Positions 15,069 through 25,800 of a DNA stretch of 34,889 nt are shown here, in pieces. The translations under genes and the position numbers were made by a program. Source of the stretch: a virus. The notes under the pieces were generated by a model. The model was not told where the DNA came from and did not search any database. It worked only from the letters and a program-made list of their open reading frames with translations. The stretch's first letter is position 1. Each line of letters starts with the position of its first letter. The stretch spans positions 1 to 34,889 of IMG/VR virus record IMGVR_UViG_3300020436_000036, one strand, 5' to 3'.

Positions 15069-18000
15069 TTAGTCTGATATTACAATTCTTGTGTTTGCGT
15101 TGTCAAGTGTTATATTTCCTGAAGTTATTGTAGTGCTGCTTAACGACCAGCCTCCTACACTTCCGCCTGTTCTTGTAGCTGTATTGCCTTGAAAGCCACT
15201 ATCATTACTTAAGTCAGATATATTTTTACCTGAAATACTTATTCTTCCCGCTGCAACTGTTCCTGTTGTTATTCTTCCACCATCTATTGTTGTTGAACCA
15301 CTTGCCCCAACATCTGCTGCTTGTAGTGGTGAAACAGTTGTACTTCCGTCTGAGAAAGTACTTCCACTTGTAAAAGTTATAAGTCCACTAAATCCTATAC
15401 CCTGTTGTGAGGCTTGGAAAGTAAGGTTACTGCCACCAGAAGCTGTTCCACCTCCTGCTGTATTTTCTTCTGCTCTAAAGTATGAATACCAGTATTTATT
15501 TGAATTACCTGCTGCAAATGTTGGTGGAGTTGTTGCCCACCCACTTGTTAAATTTGTAAAAGTATTATTTGTAAGGTTATAACTGTCTGCAGAAGGAGTA
15601 CTTGGTTGACTTGATGAAGATGCTTGATGATAGACAAAGCTTACGACAGTTTGTGGTCCAGCTGACCCTGCGTTGCCTGTTGCTCCCTGTGCTCCATCAG
15701 CTCCTGCTAGTCCCGGTATGCTACCAAAGTGTTCTAGTAAATATGCACTACTTGCTGTTCTTGTAATTTTTGATACTATCGTGTCTCTTGCAAAATCAGG
15801 TTTAAAACTTTGTTTATAAGCAAACTTGCTACTAAAATCTTTTGTCACAACACCTTTTACTAATAAAGAAGTATTACTTACAACTTTATCAACATATCCA
15901 TACCATGCTGAACTATTTTCTGCATAGTCATTTGTACTACCAAGTCTAATCATATCCCCTACACCAAAGTCTGAAGTAAAGGTTGTACTAGAGCCTGTTA
16001 CAGTACTACTATTTGCTTCTGCTGTTATTGTACCAGTAACTAAACTTAATCCAAGATTACTTGCCCCTACTTCTTTCCACCATGTAAAGCTACCTGCAGT
16101 AGTTCCAGCTCCCGCATGAAATGTAGTATCTGTTTTTTGATCCAAAGCTTTCCAAGGGTCAGAAGCAGATGCACTACAATCAAAGACTGCAAATCCCACA
16201 CCATTAGAAGCACTTAGTCCAGAAAAGGATTGGGTTCTTTGAGCATGAGTTGCATCAGTCTGAGTAATATTATACTCTTGTCCCGCTGCATCTGTAAATG
16301 TATACGTAGAGTTTGCTATATTATAGGCTCCTGCACTAGTAATACTTATAGGAGAGGTCATAGTACCTCCTACTGATAAATTACCTCTTGAGGTTGCTTT
16401 GACTAATCCCGGAGCTCTAACTGTATTTTCAAAACTTGTCCATTGTGAGGTAGCTCCTGCATTATTAACAGTTCTTACTCTTACATTGTGTGTACCACCA
16501 AGTACATTCGCAACTTCAAAACTTGTTTGGCTGCCGGGAACCTCTACAGTAATAAATCTTTCAGTACGTTGATTTGCTCCAAAGGTATGCTCAAGTTCAA
16601 AATATGCTAAGTTTGGATATGGAGTAACAAAGCTAGATACTTCTGTAAAACTAACACCTGTAGCATGAGTTTTAGCTGTAGTGCCTAATGAACCTCTAAC
16701 AGCAGTTATATTATTACCACTTTTTGCAGTCCAATAGACTACTTCTTCATTTGATGTACCTTTTTCTATAATACCATAGCCTTTATCTGTTGTTGCTGCT
16801 GCCCCAAGTGTAATTGTAGTTTCTGTTTTGTCTAAGGGCTCATTTACAAAACTATTAGCTAGTACATTACTTGCTAGTCTTATTGTTCCTGGCATTTCCC
16901 ATTCGATTACAGCTTTTAGTGTTCCTGTTAAAGTTTCCCCATCATTTGTACCGTCTGTATCTGTATCTGCTGAAACTTGTTGAAGGCTAAATGTTATACT
17001 ATCAGGGCCTGGAACTGGATTTTTAATAGCTTGAGAGGTTGCTCGAGTATGATCAAATAAGACACGCTCTGTTTGAGTTGCAGGTGTTACTTTATAATCT
17101 TTTTCTACGAGGTCATACTTTTTATCATTATAAAGACCTGCAGCAATACTAAAAGTGCCTGCTTCATTTTCATCTATTCCTAATACTCTATATTGTTTTG
17201 CACTTCCTGTTACCTCTGTATCATTCTTTTGTGCTGTTAATGCCCAAATAACTTCTGCATTAGGAACTGCAGTAAACGCACTACTAACTGTTATATTACT
17301 TCCTGCTGCTATAGTGCCTGCTGAAGTACTTATTGTTTGTTTTTCTACTCGAGAATGTTCAGACCATGCAAGTATTACTTCATTATTACTATCATCTTTT
17401 ACATTAGAGGCTTTGGCATGTGTGTCTATTGCTGCACCATCTTCATCAAGCAGTACTAAGTCTCCTCTTGTATAATTAGTGCTGTTTATTGTTGCTGAAT
17501 CTTGTTCTAAATATGCTCCACCAGCAGGGTATACTAAATGTAAAGTATACGTTGTATTTGATGCAAGAGTTACTGCTCTATCCAAAGTCACTACTGTTGT
17601 GCTTACTCCTGCTTTTATTCTACCACTAAATTGAACTGAGTCAAGATAATGGTCTTGTATATTAATAATATCACCAGGCCTTATGAAGCCTGCATTCACT
17701 GAAGTAGAAAAAGAACAAACTTCTGTTTCTATTTTATCAGTTAAAAGTCTCCATTTACCAAGTCTATGCGCTTGCCCTTCACTTGTACAACCAAAAGCGG
17801 ACATTTGAGTAGAGTTTATTCTTCCTGTATCTATTATATTATCCACATCATCTACAATATGAGATTTTGCTCTAAATTGGTCTTGTGGGTCATTCCATTT
17901 TACAACTATTTGATTTGGACGAATACGCTCTGAAGTGCTTTCATAGGCAAACTCTCCATCAATAACATTACCTTGAGTAAAATTATAAATAGGCTCTTTT

Positions 18001-19922
18001 GGTCTATCTTGAACAGCAACAAGTTCGCCGTCCATCCAATATACCATGCCTCTGAATACTCCTGCTAAGTCTTTTAATACTTTGAAAGCTTCAGTTGCTT
18101 TATTAATATAAGCATTACAAGTAAAACGAGGCTCTTGTCCTCCCTTTCCATCATCAACTAATTCATCACAATATCTTGCAATCTGATACAAAGCATATTT
18201 ATCTACAAAGTTTTCAGCAACTAATTCACCAAGTCCATATCTATGGTCAGTAATAATATCATAAAATATCCATGCTGGATTATTAGTATAAACTTTATTG
18301 TGATTAACGTGTCCAACAGCAAATGTAGATTCATCTCCTCTAAAATTACCATCCCAGTCTTGGTAGGTACTTTCGGTAGAGCCATCTGATACATTTCTTT
18401 TGTATGAAGCACTTATATCATCTGTTTCATCTCTTGTAAGATAATTAGTAGGAACTTGAACTTTTTTACCTTTTATATGATAACTTCTTTTTGGTTGACC
18501 AGAAAAATCTTTAGCGTTAAAACTTACTGCTCCAATAGCAGTAAAAGGATAAGAAAACTTATCAGTAATTCTTGCTTCAACAAACTTTATAAAAGACTCA
18601 TTGAGATTATCATGATGCTCTTGTGGTTTATTAGGTTCATTGACTCTTTGAAACCTTAGCCTCCATGTATCAAAAGGTTTAAACTCCTCTACATTAAATA
18701 AATATGGCTCTTGAAAAGCTTTTTTAGTTTTATTTATAATATATCCATCGTGTAAAGAAAGAGTAGACCTGTCATTAAAAAATTCAAAACCATCTGTTCT
18801 ATTTATAATCTCATTATCTGTTGGTCCGACAAGTCTATTAGAAAAGTAACTTGAGCCGCCGTCTCGGGAATACTCAAAGTCACAGGTAAATTCTACCCAC
18901 GAATTATATTCTGTTCCTGATTTTGTACTGATGGCAAATAACTGAGGCATCTCTATTACAAAAAATATTTCATCAGTTTCGGCTGGATTTGGTATTCCAA
19001 CCTCTGAAGAAGTAACAAGATGATCACTTACACCATTGGTGCTATCAAAAGTTGCATTTTGATCCATTCGTATATTTGGAGCGTGTACAAAACTTGCAGT
19101 AGGGTTGCCACCATTTCGCATCTGTATTGGACGCTGATGCCTTGTTCCTGACCTAAAAGAGTATTGTAGGTCATTATAATTTGTTGGAGGACTTGAATTT
19201 GCGTAAGTTGTGTGATCTGTTTGAGGAGCAGTTAAAGTTGCAGCTACTCCTGAAACTGTTGTTGTTGCTGCGGTTGTTATTGTAACTTGATTACTGCCAA
19301 CATTATAAGCAGTAATTACACTTACTAAATCTATTGCCCCTGATACTCCACTTACTGTTGTTGCAATAGGTGGAGATACTTGAGCTGATGTGCCACTTGT
19401 GTATGCTGTAATATACCCCACATAAGGTCTTCCATCTTCCCCTGCTCCTTCAATTTGTATACGAGCAGCACCTTCAGCATGCATACTTGCTGATGCCATT
19501 CCTGAAGTAAACCAGCTACTTGAAGCTGTTAATGTAGTTGTCCCTGCAGTTGCACTAAAGATACTTGATCCCTGTTTTCCTGCACCTTTTATTAAAATTT
19601 TTCTAGTTCCACCGTCTACATCTGCAAAGTCTAATGCTCCTGTAGCTACCGTTACTGTTGTGCTTCCTGCACTTACAGAAGCTGTAGTATTTATTGCATT
19701 AGTCTGTTTATAAATATCTGTATCTACAAGAGGTACATCATCAAGAAAAATACTAGCTGCTCCATTTACTAGTCCCTCTATAGGGCCTTCTGTTAATGCA
19801 TCATATACTAAAGCTCGTTGTCTAGTTTCTCCGCTCATTGATCGATGAGCTGTTCCCAGTTCTGCTGCTAATTTACGTTCTGCCTCTTGTCTAGCTTTTG
19901 CCAACGCTTGTTGTGCACTCAT
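15069..19922 (-). CDS. Central tail tip protein, lambda gpJ-like (host specificity)
   Basis: A 1617-residue tail tip protein, longer than lambda J (about 1130). It forms the tip of the tail and usually determines host range. The N-terminus ALVYDALTEGPIEGLVNG and the core segments FSGQPKRSYHIKGKKVQVP (about 475-495) and NPAWIFYDIITDHRYGLGEL (about 547-567) are hallmarks of the family. They are followed by fibronectin-like regions (YPNLAYFELEHTF... HNVRVRTVNNAGATSQW). Near 1403-1420 is a short collagen-like stretch GADGAQGATGNAGSAGP. The C-terminus DGGRITTGTVAAGRISISG resembles the end of lambdoid central fibres. Large Ser/Thr-rich insertions explain the extra length. Its start overlaps the I homologue stop (TAATG). 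Assignment is strong. Confidence 0.92.
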   Translation of the reverse strand: MSAQQALAKARQEAERKLAAELGTAHRSMSGETRQRALVYDALTEGPIEGLVNGAASIFLDDVPLVDTDIYKQTNAINTTASVSAGSTTVTVATGALDFADVDGGTRKILIKGAGKQGSSIFSATAGTTTLTASSSWFTSGMASASMHAEGAARIQIEGAGEDGRPYVGYITAYTSGTSAQVSPPIATTVSGVSGAIDLVSVITAYNVGSNQVTITTAATTTVSGVAATLTAPQTDHTTYANSSPPTNYNDLQYSFRSGTRHQRPIQMRNGGNPTASFVHAPNIRMDQNATFDSTNGVSDHLVTSSEVGIPNPAETDEIFFVIEMPQLFAISTKSGTEYNSWVEFTCDFEYSRDGGSSYFSNRLVGPTDNEIINRTDGFEFFNDRSTLSLHDGYIINKTKKAFQEPYLFNVEEFKPFDTWRLRFQRVNEPNKPQEHHDNLNESFIKFVEARITDKFSYPFTAIGAVSFNAKDFSGQPKRSYHIKGKKVQVPTNYLTRDETDDISASYKRNVSDGSTESTYQDWDGNFRGDESTFAVGHVNHNKVYTNNPAWIFYDIITDHRYGLGELVAENFVDKYALYQIARYCDELVDDGKGGQEPRFTCNAYINKATEAFKVLKDLAGVFRGMVYWMDGELVAVQDRPKEPIYNFTQGNVIDGEFAYESTSERIRPNQIVVKWNDPQDQFRAKSHIVDDVDNIIDTGRINSTQMSAFGCTSEGQAHRLGKWRLLTDKIETEVCSFSTSVNAGFIRPGDIINIQDHYLDSVQFSGRIKAGVSTTVVTLDRAVTLASNTTYTLHLVYPAGGAYLEQDSATINSTNYTRGDLVLLDEDGAAIDTHAKASNVKDDSNNEVILAWSEHSRVEKQTISTSAGTIAAGSNITVSSAFTAVPNAEVIWALTAQKNDTEVTGSAKQYRVLGIDENEAGTFSIAAGLYNDKKYDLVEKDYKVTPATQTERVLFDHTRATSQAIKNPVPGPDSITFSLQQVSADTDTDGTNDGETLTGTLKAVIEWEMPGTIRLASNVLANSFVNEPLDKTETTITLGAAATTDKGYGIIEKGTSNEEVVYWTAKSGNNITAVRGSLGTTAKTHATGVSFTEVSSFVTPYPNLAYFELEHTFGANQRTERFITVEVPGSQTSFEVANVLGGTHNVRVRTVNNAGATSQWTSFENTVRAPGLVKATSRGNLSVGGTMTSPISITSAGAYNIANSTYTFTDAAGQEYNITQTDATHAQRTQSFSGLSASNGVGFAVFDCSASASDPWKALDQKTDTTFHAGAGTTAGSFTWWKEVGASNLGLSLVTGTITAEANSSTVTGSSTTFTSDFGVGDMIRLGSTNDYAENSSAWYGYVDKVVSNTSLLVKGVVTKDFSSKFAYKQSFKPDFARDTIVSKITRTASSAYLLEHFGSIPGLAGADGAQGATGNAGSAGPQTVVSFVYHQASSSSQPSTPSADSYNLTNNTFTNLTSGWATTPPTFAAGNSNKYWYSYFRAEENTAGGGTASGGSNLTFQASQQGIGFSGLITFTSGSTFSDGSTTVSPLQAADVGASGSTTIDGGRITTGTVAAGRISISGKNISDLSNDSGFQGNTATRTGGSVGGWSLSSTTITSGNITLDNANTRIVISD

Positions 19923-20608
19923 TATAATTCCTCCACATCTACGTGACCATCGTCCTCACCTAGAGGAGCGTTTCTATTCCAACCTGGCCCCCACTCAGTA
20001 GCCATAAAAGAACTATAACTTGCATTAATTAAGTGTCCACCTACTTGCATCTCTCCATATAATATAGGAACAGCGCCACCTTGAACAGTAGTGTTCATTG
20101 GTCCGCTAAATAAGTGTGAGTCGTCTTCTCCTTCTGCAGCATCAGGCGCCATTATTTCTGCAAGAGTTCTTAATCCTAAAGATGTTCCGAGTGCCATAAG
20201 TGTATATCCTGCTATTTTTGCTCCCGTACTTGCTGCTGTATATGTAGCCACAGCAGTTTGACCCGCCTCAAATGAAACCATCTTTGGTCCCATCATGTAA
20301 TATCCACTTACTATTAAAGCTGCTGCTAGTATAAATTTTCCTACTTTACCTTTTGAACCTGCAGGAATAGGAGTTACAATTATATCCTCTTCTCCTAACG
20401 ATAATAATAATTCTGTTTCATCTATAAACTCTTCTCCTCTTTGTATCGTAAAGTTAATATCATTCTCTATACAGTTTTGCATATAAGACCTAAAACCTTG
20501 TCGTTGACATTCTATAAGACGAAAAATATCTTGAACTTTATTTACGTTCATAGACCATTTTTCGCCAAAGCGCTCTCCGAGTTCTCCTTTTAAATGTACT
20601 GTTTGCAT
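19922..20608 (-). CDS. Tail assembly protein, lambda gpI-like
   Basis: A 228-residue homologue of lambda gpI, needed to assemble the tail tip with K and J. The start chosen is ATG 20608 (MQTVHLKGELGERFGEKW), which matches the typical opening of the family; the frame is open to 20647 but those 13 residues are not family-like. An N-terminal ubiquitin-like part runs to about residue 90. Two hydrophobic helices follow (GKFILAAALIVSGYYMM and AGYTLMALGTSLGL). The C-terminus has the family signature GGAVPILYGEMQVGGHLINAS. It overlaps the end of the K homologue by 19 bases and hands over to J in a TAATG overlap. Confidence 0.85.
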   Translation of the reverse strand: MQTVHLKGELGERFGEKWSMNVNKVQDIFRLIECQRQGFRSYMQNCIENDINFTIQRGEEFIDETELLLSLGEEDIIVTPIPAGSKGKVGKFILAAALIVSGYYMMGPKMVSFEAGQTAVATYTAASTGAKIAGYTLMALGTSLGLRTLAEIMAPDAAEGEDDSHLFSGPMNTTVQGGAVPILYGEMQVGGHLINASYSSFMATEWGPGWNRNAPLGEDDGHVDVEEL

Positions 20609-21309
20609 TTTTCGTTTCTCAATATTTTTGTTTTGTACTTTCCCCAAAAAGGGTATAATAATTCTCTACATGATAGTCTATTGTAAGCATGATGTAAAAG
20701 TAAATCATCACCTAAATAGACTCCACAGTGATTTGGTACACTTGACTCTACATTAAAATATAATAAATCATTTTTAAGCAAACTTCCATCAGTTGCTTCG
20801 CTCCACCCTTCATAATTTTGCCAGAGATCGCCAAAGTAATCAAGTCCCTTATCGTACCAGTTATCTTCAAACGCATATCTTGGCATTTGAATTTCGAATT
20901 TTTGATAGTATGATTGTACTAATGAAAAACAATCATTAACACCAAATTCATATTCTCTTCCAATTAAAGGACGGTCTACTCGGTTTGGTTTTAAATGTTC
21001 AAGTTGTATTTCAGGAATACTAATTATATAGTAATCAAGATTTAATCCATTACACTGCTTCACATCTGTTTCACTTGGTTCTGGACTTGCATCAGGGTGA
21101 CTATGCACGACTGCTACTATATCTCCTTGATAACTTGCTTTTATATAATCTCTTGAATCAATTATAAAATCATCATCATTTTCTGCTACATTTTTACAAG
21201 GAAACCATTTAGATTTACCTTTTACTATTGCTATGACACCACAACCTTCTCTAGGATATTCAGCATCAAAGTGTTCTATTATTTTTTCAAAGTGTGGTTC
21301 TATTATCAT
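20590..21309 (-). CDS. Tail tip assembly protein, lambda gpK-like, JAMM plus NlpC/P60 peptidase
   Basis: A 239-residue two-domain protein. The N-terminal half is a JAB1/MPN metalloprotease domain with E21 and a perfect HxH-x7-S-x2-D zinc motif (H69, H71, S79, D82, in VVHSHPDASPEPSETD). The C-terminal half is an NlpC/P60 cysteine peptidase with C127 (GVNDCFSLVQ) and H194 (PNHCGVYLG). In lambda-like phages this protein is required for tail tip assembly, and its P60 domain may cut peptidoglycan during DNA entry. Both active sites look intact. Four-base overlap with the L homologue upstream; gene order L-K-I-J is the lambda order. Confidence 0.92.
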   Translation of the reverse strand: MIIEPHFEKIIEHFDAEYPREGCGVIAIVKGKSKWFPCKNVAENDDDFIIDSRDYIKASYQGDIVAVVHSHPDASPEPSETDVKQCNGLNLDYYIISIPEIQLEHLKPNRVDRPLIGREYEFGVNDCFSLVQSYYQKFEIQMPRYAFEDNWYDKGLDYFGDLWQNYEGWSEATDGSLLKNDLLYFNVESSVPNHCGVYLGDDLLLHHAYNRLSCRELLYPFWGKYKTKILRNEKCKQYI

Positions 21310-22508
21310 GAACGAGTTTTAGTTCCTGGGAACCCTCCAAATGGTAACATTTCATCTTTTTCTGTAATAGTTTTACGAACACTACCATCTATTGTTGCAA
21401 AACTACTTCTAAATCTTTTTGCACACCCACTTACATTTTTTGAACATTGGTCACCTAACTGCCAATGGTCTCCAAAATCAGGAGTGCTTTTATGGGCACT
21501 ACCAGTTTGTGTACTACCTTTTATCTGCCAAAGTCTAACAAAGTCATCATCTGATCCTCTATCATAAGTCACATACTCATTATAGTTAGGATCAGTATAC
21601 GCCTTATAAGTTGTACTCGCTGAATAAGTACCATACACTCTAATTCTTCTAAAATTTGCATTTGTATCTGAAGGAGTGCCAGGATTACTTGTAGTTACTG
21701 TAGCTTGCCAATAATCATACGCAGTTTGTCCTGTATTTAAACTTCCATCAGTATTAATTTGAGTAAGTCCTGTTTTATCTGTTCTATAATAAAATCCTAA
21801 TGTTATACTTGAAACTGTTGTATTAAAAGTAGCACTTGATGTTACTACTTCTTCGTCTTTTTTATTACAGTATATAACTCGAACAGTACCATCAGTATCT
21901 GTGATTCGACCATATGTATTCCAGTTACACCCACCTCTTTTATTAGCAAGTGAAAGTTCTGGGCTTGCTCCTTGATACTTCCATGCACACGCATTTCCTG
22001 TTATTCTTCGTCTTGGAAGTTGAACACCAGCTAAATCAAAAGGAGAAGCTAGTTCAAAAGTTATGTGTGTTGGCGTCTTTTCTGCAATTCTATCAATAAA
22101 CCACATTTGTTGTGGAAACTCAACTGGTGGGTTTGCATCTCCTGATTGTCCTACACAATATTTATATAAAGTAGTTCTTCTATAAAGTTTTTTACCCAGT
22201 AAGTCTTCATTTGTAAGACCTCCTAGAGCATCACCAAAAGTTGAAAGAATGTTTGCTACTCGTACTGTAGGTCTTGCAGTAGCTCCTGCTGATTGCAAGT
22301 TTACTCCATCAATCTCAATAGGAAGAGCAGTATAAGTACGAATTGTACTGGGACTTGTTCTATCTCTAAATTGAATTGTGGACAGATCAGCTTCTAATCC
22401 TGAATGAAAATATGCTGAACTTGAACTTGAAAGAGCAAGTTCAAAAAGTTGAATATACGCTGATCCTGGATCTTGTTTTTGTACATCTTGTATTGCAGTA
22501 TTGGTCAT
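21306..22508 (-). CDS. Minor tail protein, lambda gpL-like, probable Fe-S protein
   Basis: A 400-residue homologue of lambda gpL, a tail tip component. The C-terminal domain holds cysteines C174 (GNACAW), C194 (RGGCNW), C355 and C362 (QCSKNVSGCAKRF), the four positions expected to hold the iron-sulphur cluster reported for lambda gpL. The ending MLPFGGFPGTK is also typical. It is longer than lambda gpL (232) because of an insertion between C194 and C355, a Thr/Ser-rich stretch of about 150 residues that may be an extra domain facing outward. Its start overlaps the M homologue stop by four bases. Confidence 0.85.
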   Translation of the reverse strand: MTNTAIQDVQKQDPGSAYIQLFELALSSSSSAYFHSGLEADLSTIQFRDRTSPSTIRTYTALPIEIDGVNLQSAGATARPTVRVANILSTFGDALGGLTNEDLLGKKLYRRTTLYKYCVGQSGDANPPVEFPQQMWFIDRIAEKTPTHITFELASPFDLAGVQLPRRRITGNACAWKYQGASPELSLANKRGGCNWNTYGRITDTDGTVRVIYCNKKDEEVVTSSATFNTTVSSITLGFYYRTDKTGLTQINTDGSLNTGQTAYDYWQATVTTSNPGTPSDTNANFRRIRVYGTYSASTTYKAYTDPNYNEYVTYDRGSDDDFVRLWQIKGSTQTGSAHKSTPDFGDHWQLGDQCSKNVSGCAKRFRSSFATIDGSVRKTITEKDEMLPFGGFPGTKTRS

Positions 22509-22876
22509 GACTCATAAACTCTTCTAAATTTTGCTGAACACCCATAAAAGTCTCCATATTTATAAGCTTGAGACCATGATGGGCATATTACTTTAATAGT
22601 AGTTTCTCCACTATTATTTGAATCTGGTATTGTAAAGTCAAATTTTGTAACTCCACCTTTATCTGTAAAAAATGCAGTGATATCATCTATTTCTTCTTTT
22701 GTTCTATTATCAAATGAAACTGAGTATTCTTGCGTAAGATTATTTATACCTGCTGCGAGTCTTTGCTCATATCCGTCACCAAATTTTGCCAATAAAACAT
22801 TTGGTGTAGATGATGAAGTCATCATCTTATCTGGCCTTCTAACTGTGCTTGTTAAATCTGTAAATCCTAGTGCCAT
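22505..22876 (-). CDS. Minor tail protein, lambda gpM-like (distal tail)
   Basis: A 123-residue protein with the family pattern LLAKFGDGYEQRLAAGINN, followed by VSFDNRTKEEIDDITAFF, KFDFTIP and a Cys/Trp strand VICPSWSQAY. In lambda, M joins the tail tube to the tip, and related proteins form the distal tail ring. It follows the tape measure in a TAATG overlap and precedes L, the standard order. Assignment is strong. Confidence 0.87.
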   Translation of the reverse strand: MALGFTDLTSTVRRPDKMMTSSSTPNVLLAKFGDGYEQRLAAGINNLTQEYSVSFDNRTKEEIDDITAFFTDKGGVTKFDFTIPDSNNSGETTIKVICPSWSQAYKYGDFYGCSAKFRRVYES

Positions 22877-25800
22877 TATGAAACTCCAAATGGGCTCAAC
22901 ATTCCGCCCGGCCTTTGCTGTTTATGTAATTCTTCTTGAACTGCTACAGATATAGCTCTACCTAATTGTGCGGCTCTATCTCCGCCATTTGCTTCTAGAG
23001 ATGAAGTTGCTGATCCGTCTGCTGATATATTTACTGTAACATTCGCAGTTCCACTTCCACCTTTCATTTGTACAGGTATACTTCTTCCATCAGGTAAAGG
23101 TACTACTGCTTCGTTATATTTTCCTTCTCCAACCATATAAGTTGGTTCAGTTACAATTCCACCACTTCTATATCCTGGAACTTTACGCTGTCCTGCTCCT
23201 TGCATATATCCACCACCTGCTAAAAAGGAAGCGAAGTCGGTGCCTGGAAACATAAAACTTAATATTTTTAAAGCCGCCATTTTAGCTAATATTTGTGCTA
23301 TTGCTTGTAAAACTGATTGTGCCATATTTGCAAAAGCTTCTTTAACAGTAACAGTACCTTGTATTAATCCATTGATTGCTGTTGTTAATCCTGTAGCAAA
23401 TGTATCTAAAACACCTTGTTGTAATTGTGTTAATAGACTTGCCTCATCTTCTGCAACTTGAAGTTGTGCCCTTAGTACTCTTAGCTTTGCATTTTCTTGT
23501 TGTATTGCTACATCGTCATCGGTAAGACCTTTCTTTTTCAACTCATCTCTTAATGTTTCTATAGAAAAGATCTGTGCTTCGATATCATTTACTTTTCCCA
23601 TTTTGTTAACTTGATCTGCAAGTATCTTAGGCATTCCTCGAGTTGTTTCAATTAAATTGGCTTGCAGATTTGTTCTCTTTGTCATCATCTCAACTTCAAG
23701 TTTGTGCATTCTTTCAGCTTCTGTTGTTAAAGCTGCTCCGATTTGTTTCAACTGCTCATCTGTTACAGTTGTTGCAGTTGCACTACCTAAAATTTCTGCA
23801 ACTTTCTCTTCCCCTAGCATAGCTGTTGCTGCATCTTTGTAGCTGCCAAATTCAGTTCCAAACTTCTCTCTATTTAGTTCTCCACTCAGTAAAAGTGCTG
23901 CTGATTCTGTAAGTGCTTCTCCTGTATCTTTTATTGATTTAGTTATTGTTGATAATCCTGTACTACCTTGTTTAAGTCTATTGAGTGCTAGATTCATTTC
24001 ACTAAAAGAGTTTGTTATTATTTGAGTAGTTTTTGCAAAAGGTTGAAGCTTTCTTGTTGCTTCTGTACCGTTCTCTTGTAAATCAAGAAGTATGTCATCT
24101 AAAACTTTGAATGTTGATTTAGTAGCAGTTTTTGCATCTGCATCGTCTATAGCCTTCGTTAATTCTGCTATTGTTTTATTGACTCCTTTTGCTAACTCTC
24201 CTTTGGGATTTAATAACTTCAGTTGGTTTTGTAAACCTTCAAGAACGCCTTCAGCAATCTCTCTTTGATTGTCTGTAAGTCCTGTATAATCTCTTGCTAT
24301 ACTTCCTGCTTCACGTCTACCTGCCGACATTTGTTTCTCTCCTAGAGTACCACCAAATTTACCAAAGTTATCAGCCACTCCTGCAAATGAAAAGTTTGAG
24401 AAAAAGCCTCCTGCTTGATTAATTGAATCTAAAAGATTTTTTCTTTTCTTCATTTTTCCAATTAGTCTATCTGTTTCTACTATTTGTTCTCGTAATTGTT
24501 TTATTATTGTTTCTTGTTCTTCTATAAATTTTGCCTGTGCGGGATCATCGACAGTATCAAAATACGACTTAATTAAAGATATGACAGTTACAAATAAACT
24601 GATATATCCTACAGCAGATACTACTTTTAAAAGACCTGCCTGTAAAAATTTCATTGTTCCTATAAACTTTCCATATTCTGCTTGCATTAGTGCTAAATTT
24701 GCTCTAAAAGTTAGTGCCATTGAGCTAAAAGCTCCTGCACTATCTGCTCGTAGTTGAAGATTATGCGCTTTTAAAATATTTAAACTTTTCAGTGATTCAG
24801 TTCTTCTAAAATTTTCATAGTTGATAACTGTAGATTTTTTTGCATTAATTGATCTTTCTAATGATTTGAAGTCTGCTGATGTTGCTGTTCCTGCAGCAAA
24901 TCTAGGTGCTGCTTTTCCTGTATAAAATCCTGCAATCTGACCCTGTGCCGCTCTACCTGCTTCTCTTACATCTATTGCTGGAAGTTGAGGTGTTAGCGAT
25001 TTTAATATACTACTACCAAGTAGTATAAAAGCTCCTGAAAGTGCTACTACGTTTTTTGATAGTCCTGTTGCTATTGGTTCAAGTCCTTTTGCAAGAGTTA
25101 TTTTAATTGTGTTTAATAAATCATCAAAAGACTTTAACATCTTTCCAAATTGATTTACCTCTGTTTCTAAATCTGCAAACTTAGACTCACCTTGGGCAAG
25201 TACTTCATTTGTTATTGCCTGACTTTTTTCAAATATATTTAATTGATTTGCAGCCTTTCCTATTTGTGCACCATATTTTTGTGCAGCAGTTTCTAGTCTA
25301 AGTATAATACCTAATTCGTCTAAAAGTTCTGGTTCACCTTTTGTGGCACCTCTTATTAAACGATTCAAAGAGTCTGTCAAGTCTCTTCCTAAAGCTATAG
25401 AAGCGTTTCTTGCTAGTTCTCCTAGCCTTCCAATTTGATCGGCTGTAAGACCCGCAGCTCTAGCAATCGCTACGGATTGTGATGCTTCTGCAAATGCAAG
25501 TTGTCCATCAGTAGCATCTTGTAATCTTGTGGTTAGTAATTTTAAGGATTCGCCTGTTATAGTTGCATATTCTTGTTGTCCTTCAATTAGTATTCTATAA
25601 TCGGCTGCTTGTGCTAAGAATCTAAAAGCGGCTCCTACTGCAAATATATTAGCAGCTAATACAGCATAGGCAGGCACAAGCCCCCCAGTTAATCCTTGAG
25701 ACATTTTTGAAAAGTTTTTAGTAGAGTTGCTAGATTGAGCAGATAAGCCTTTCATGGCTCTATCAGCACCTGCTGCATTAGCCCCTACATCACCTAAGCC

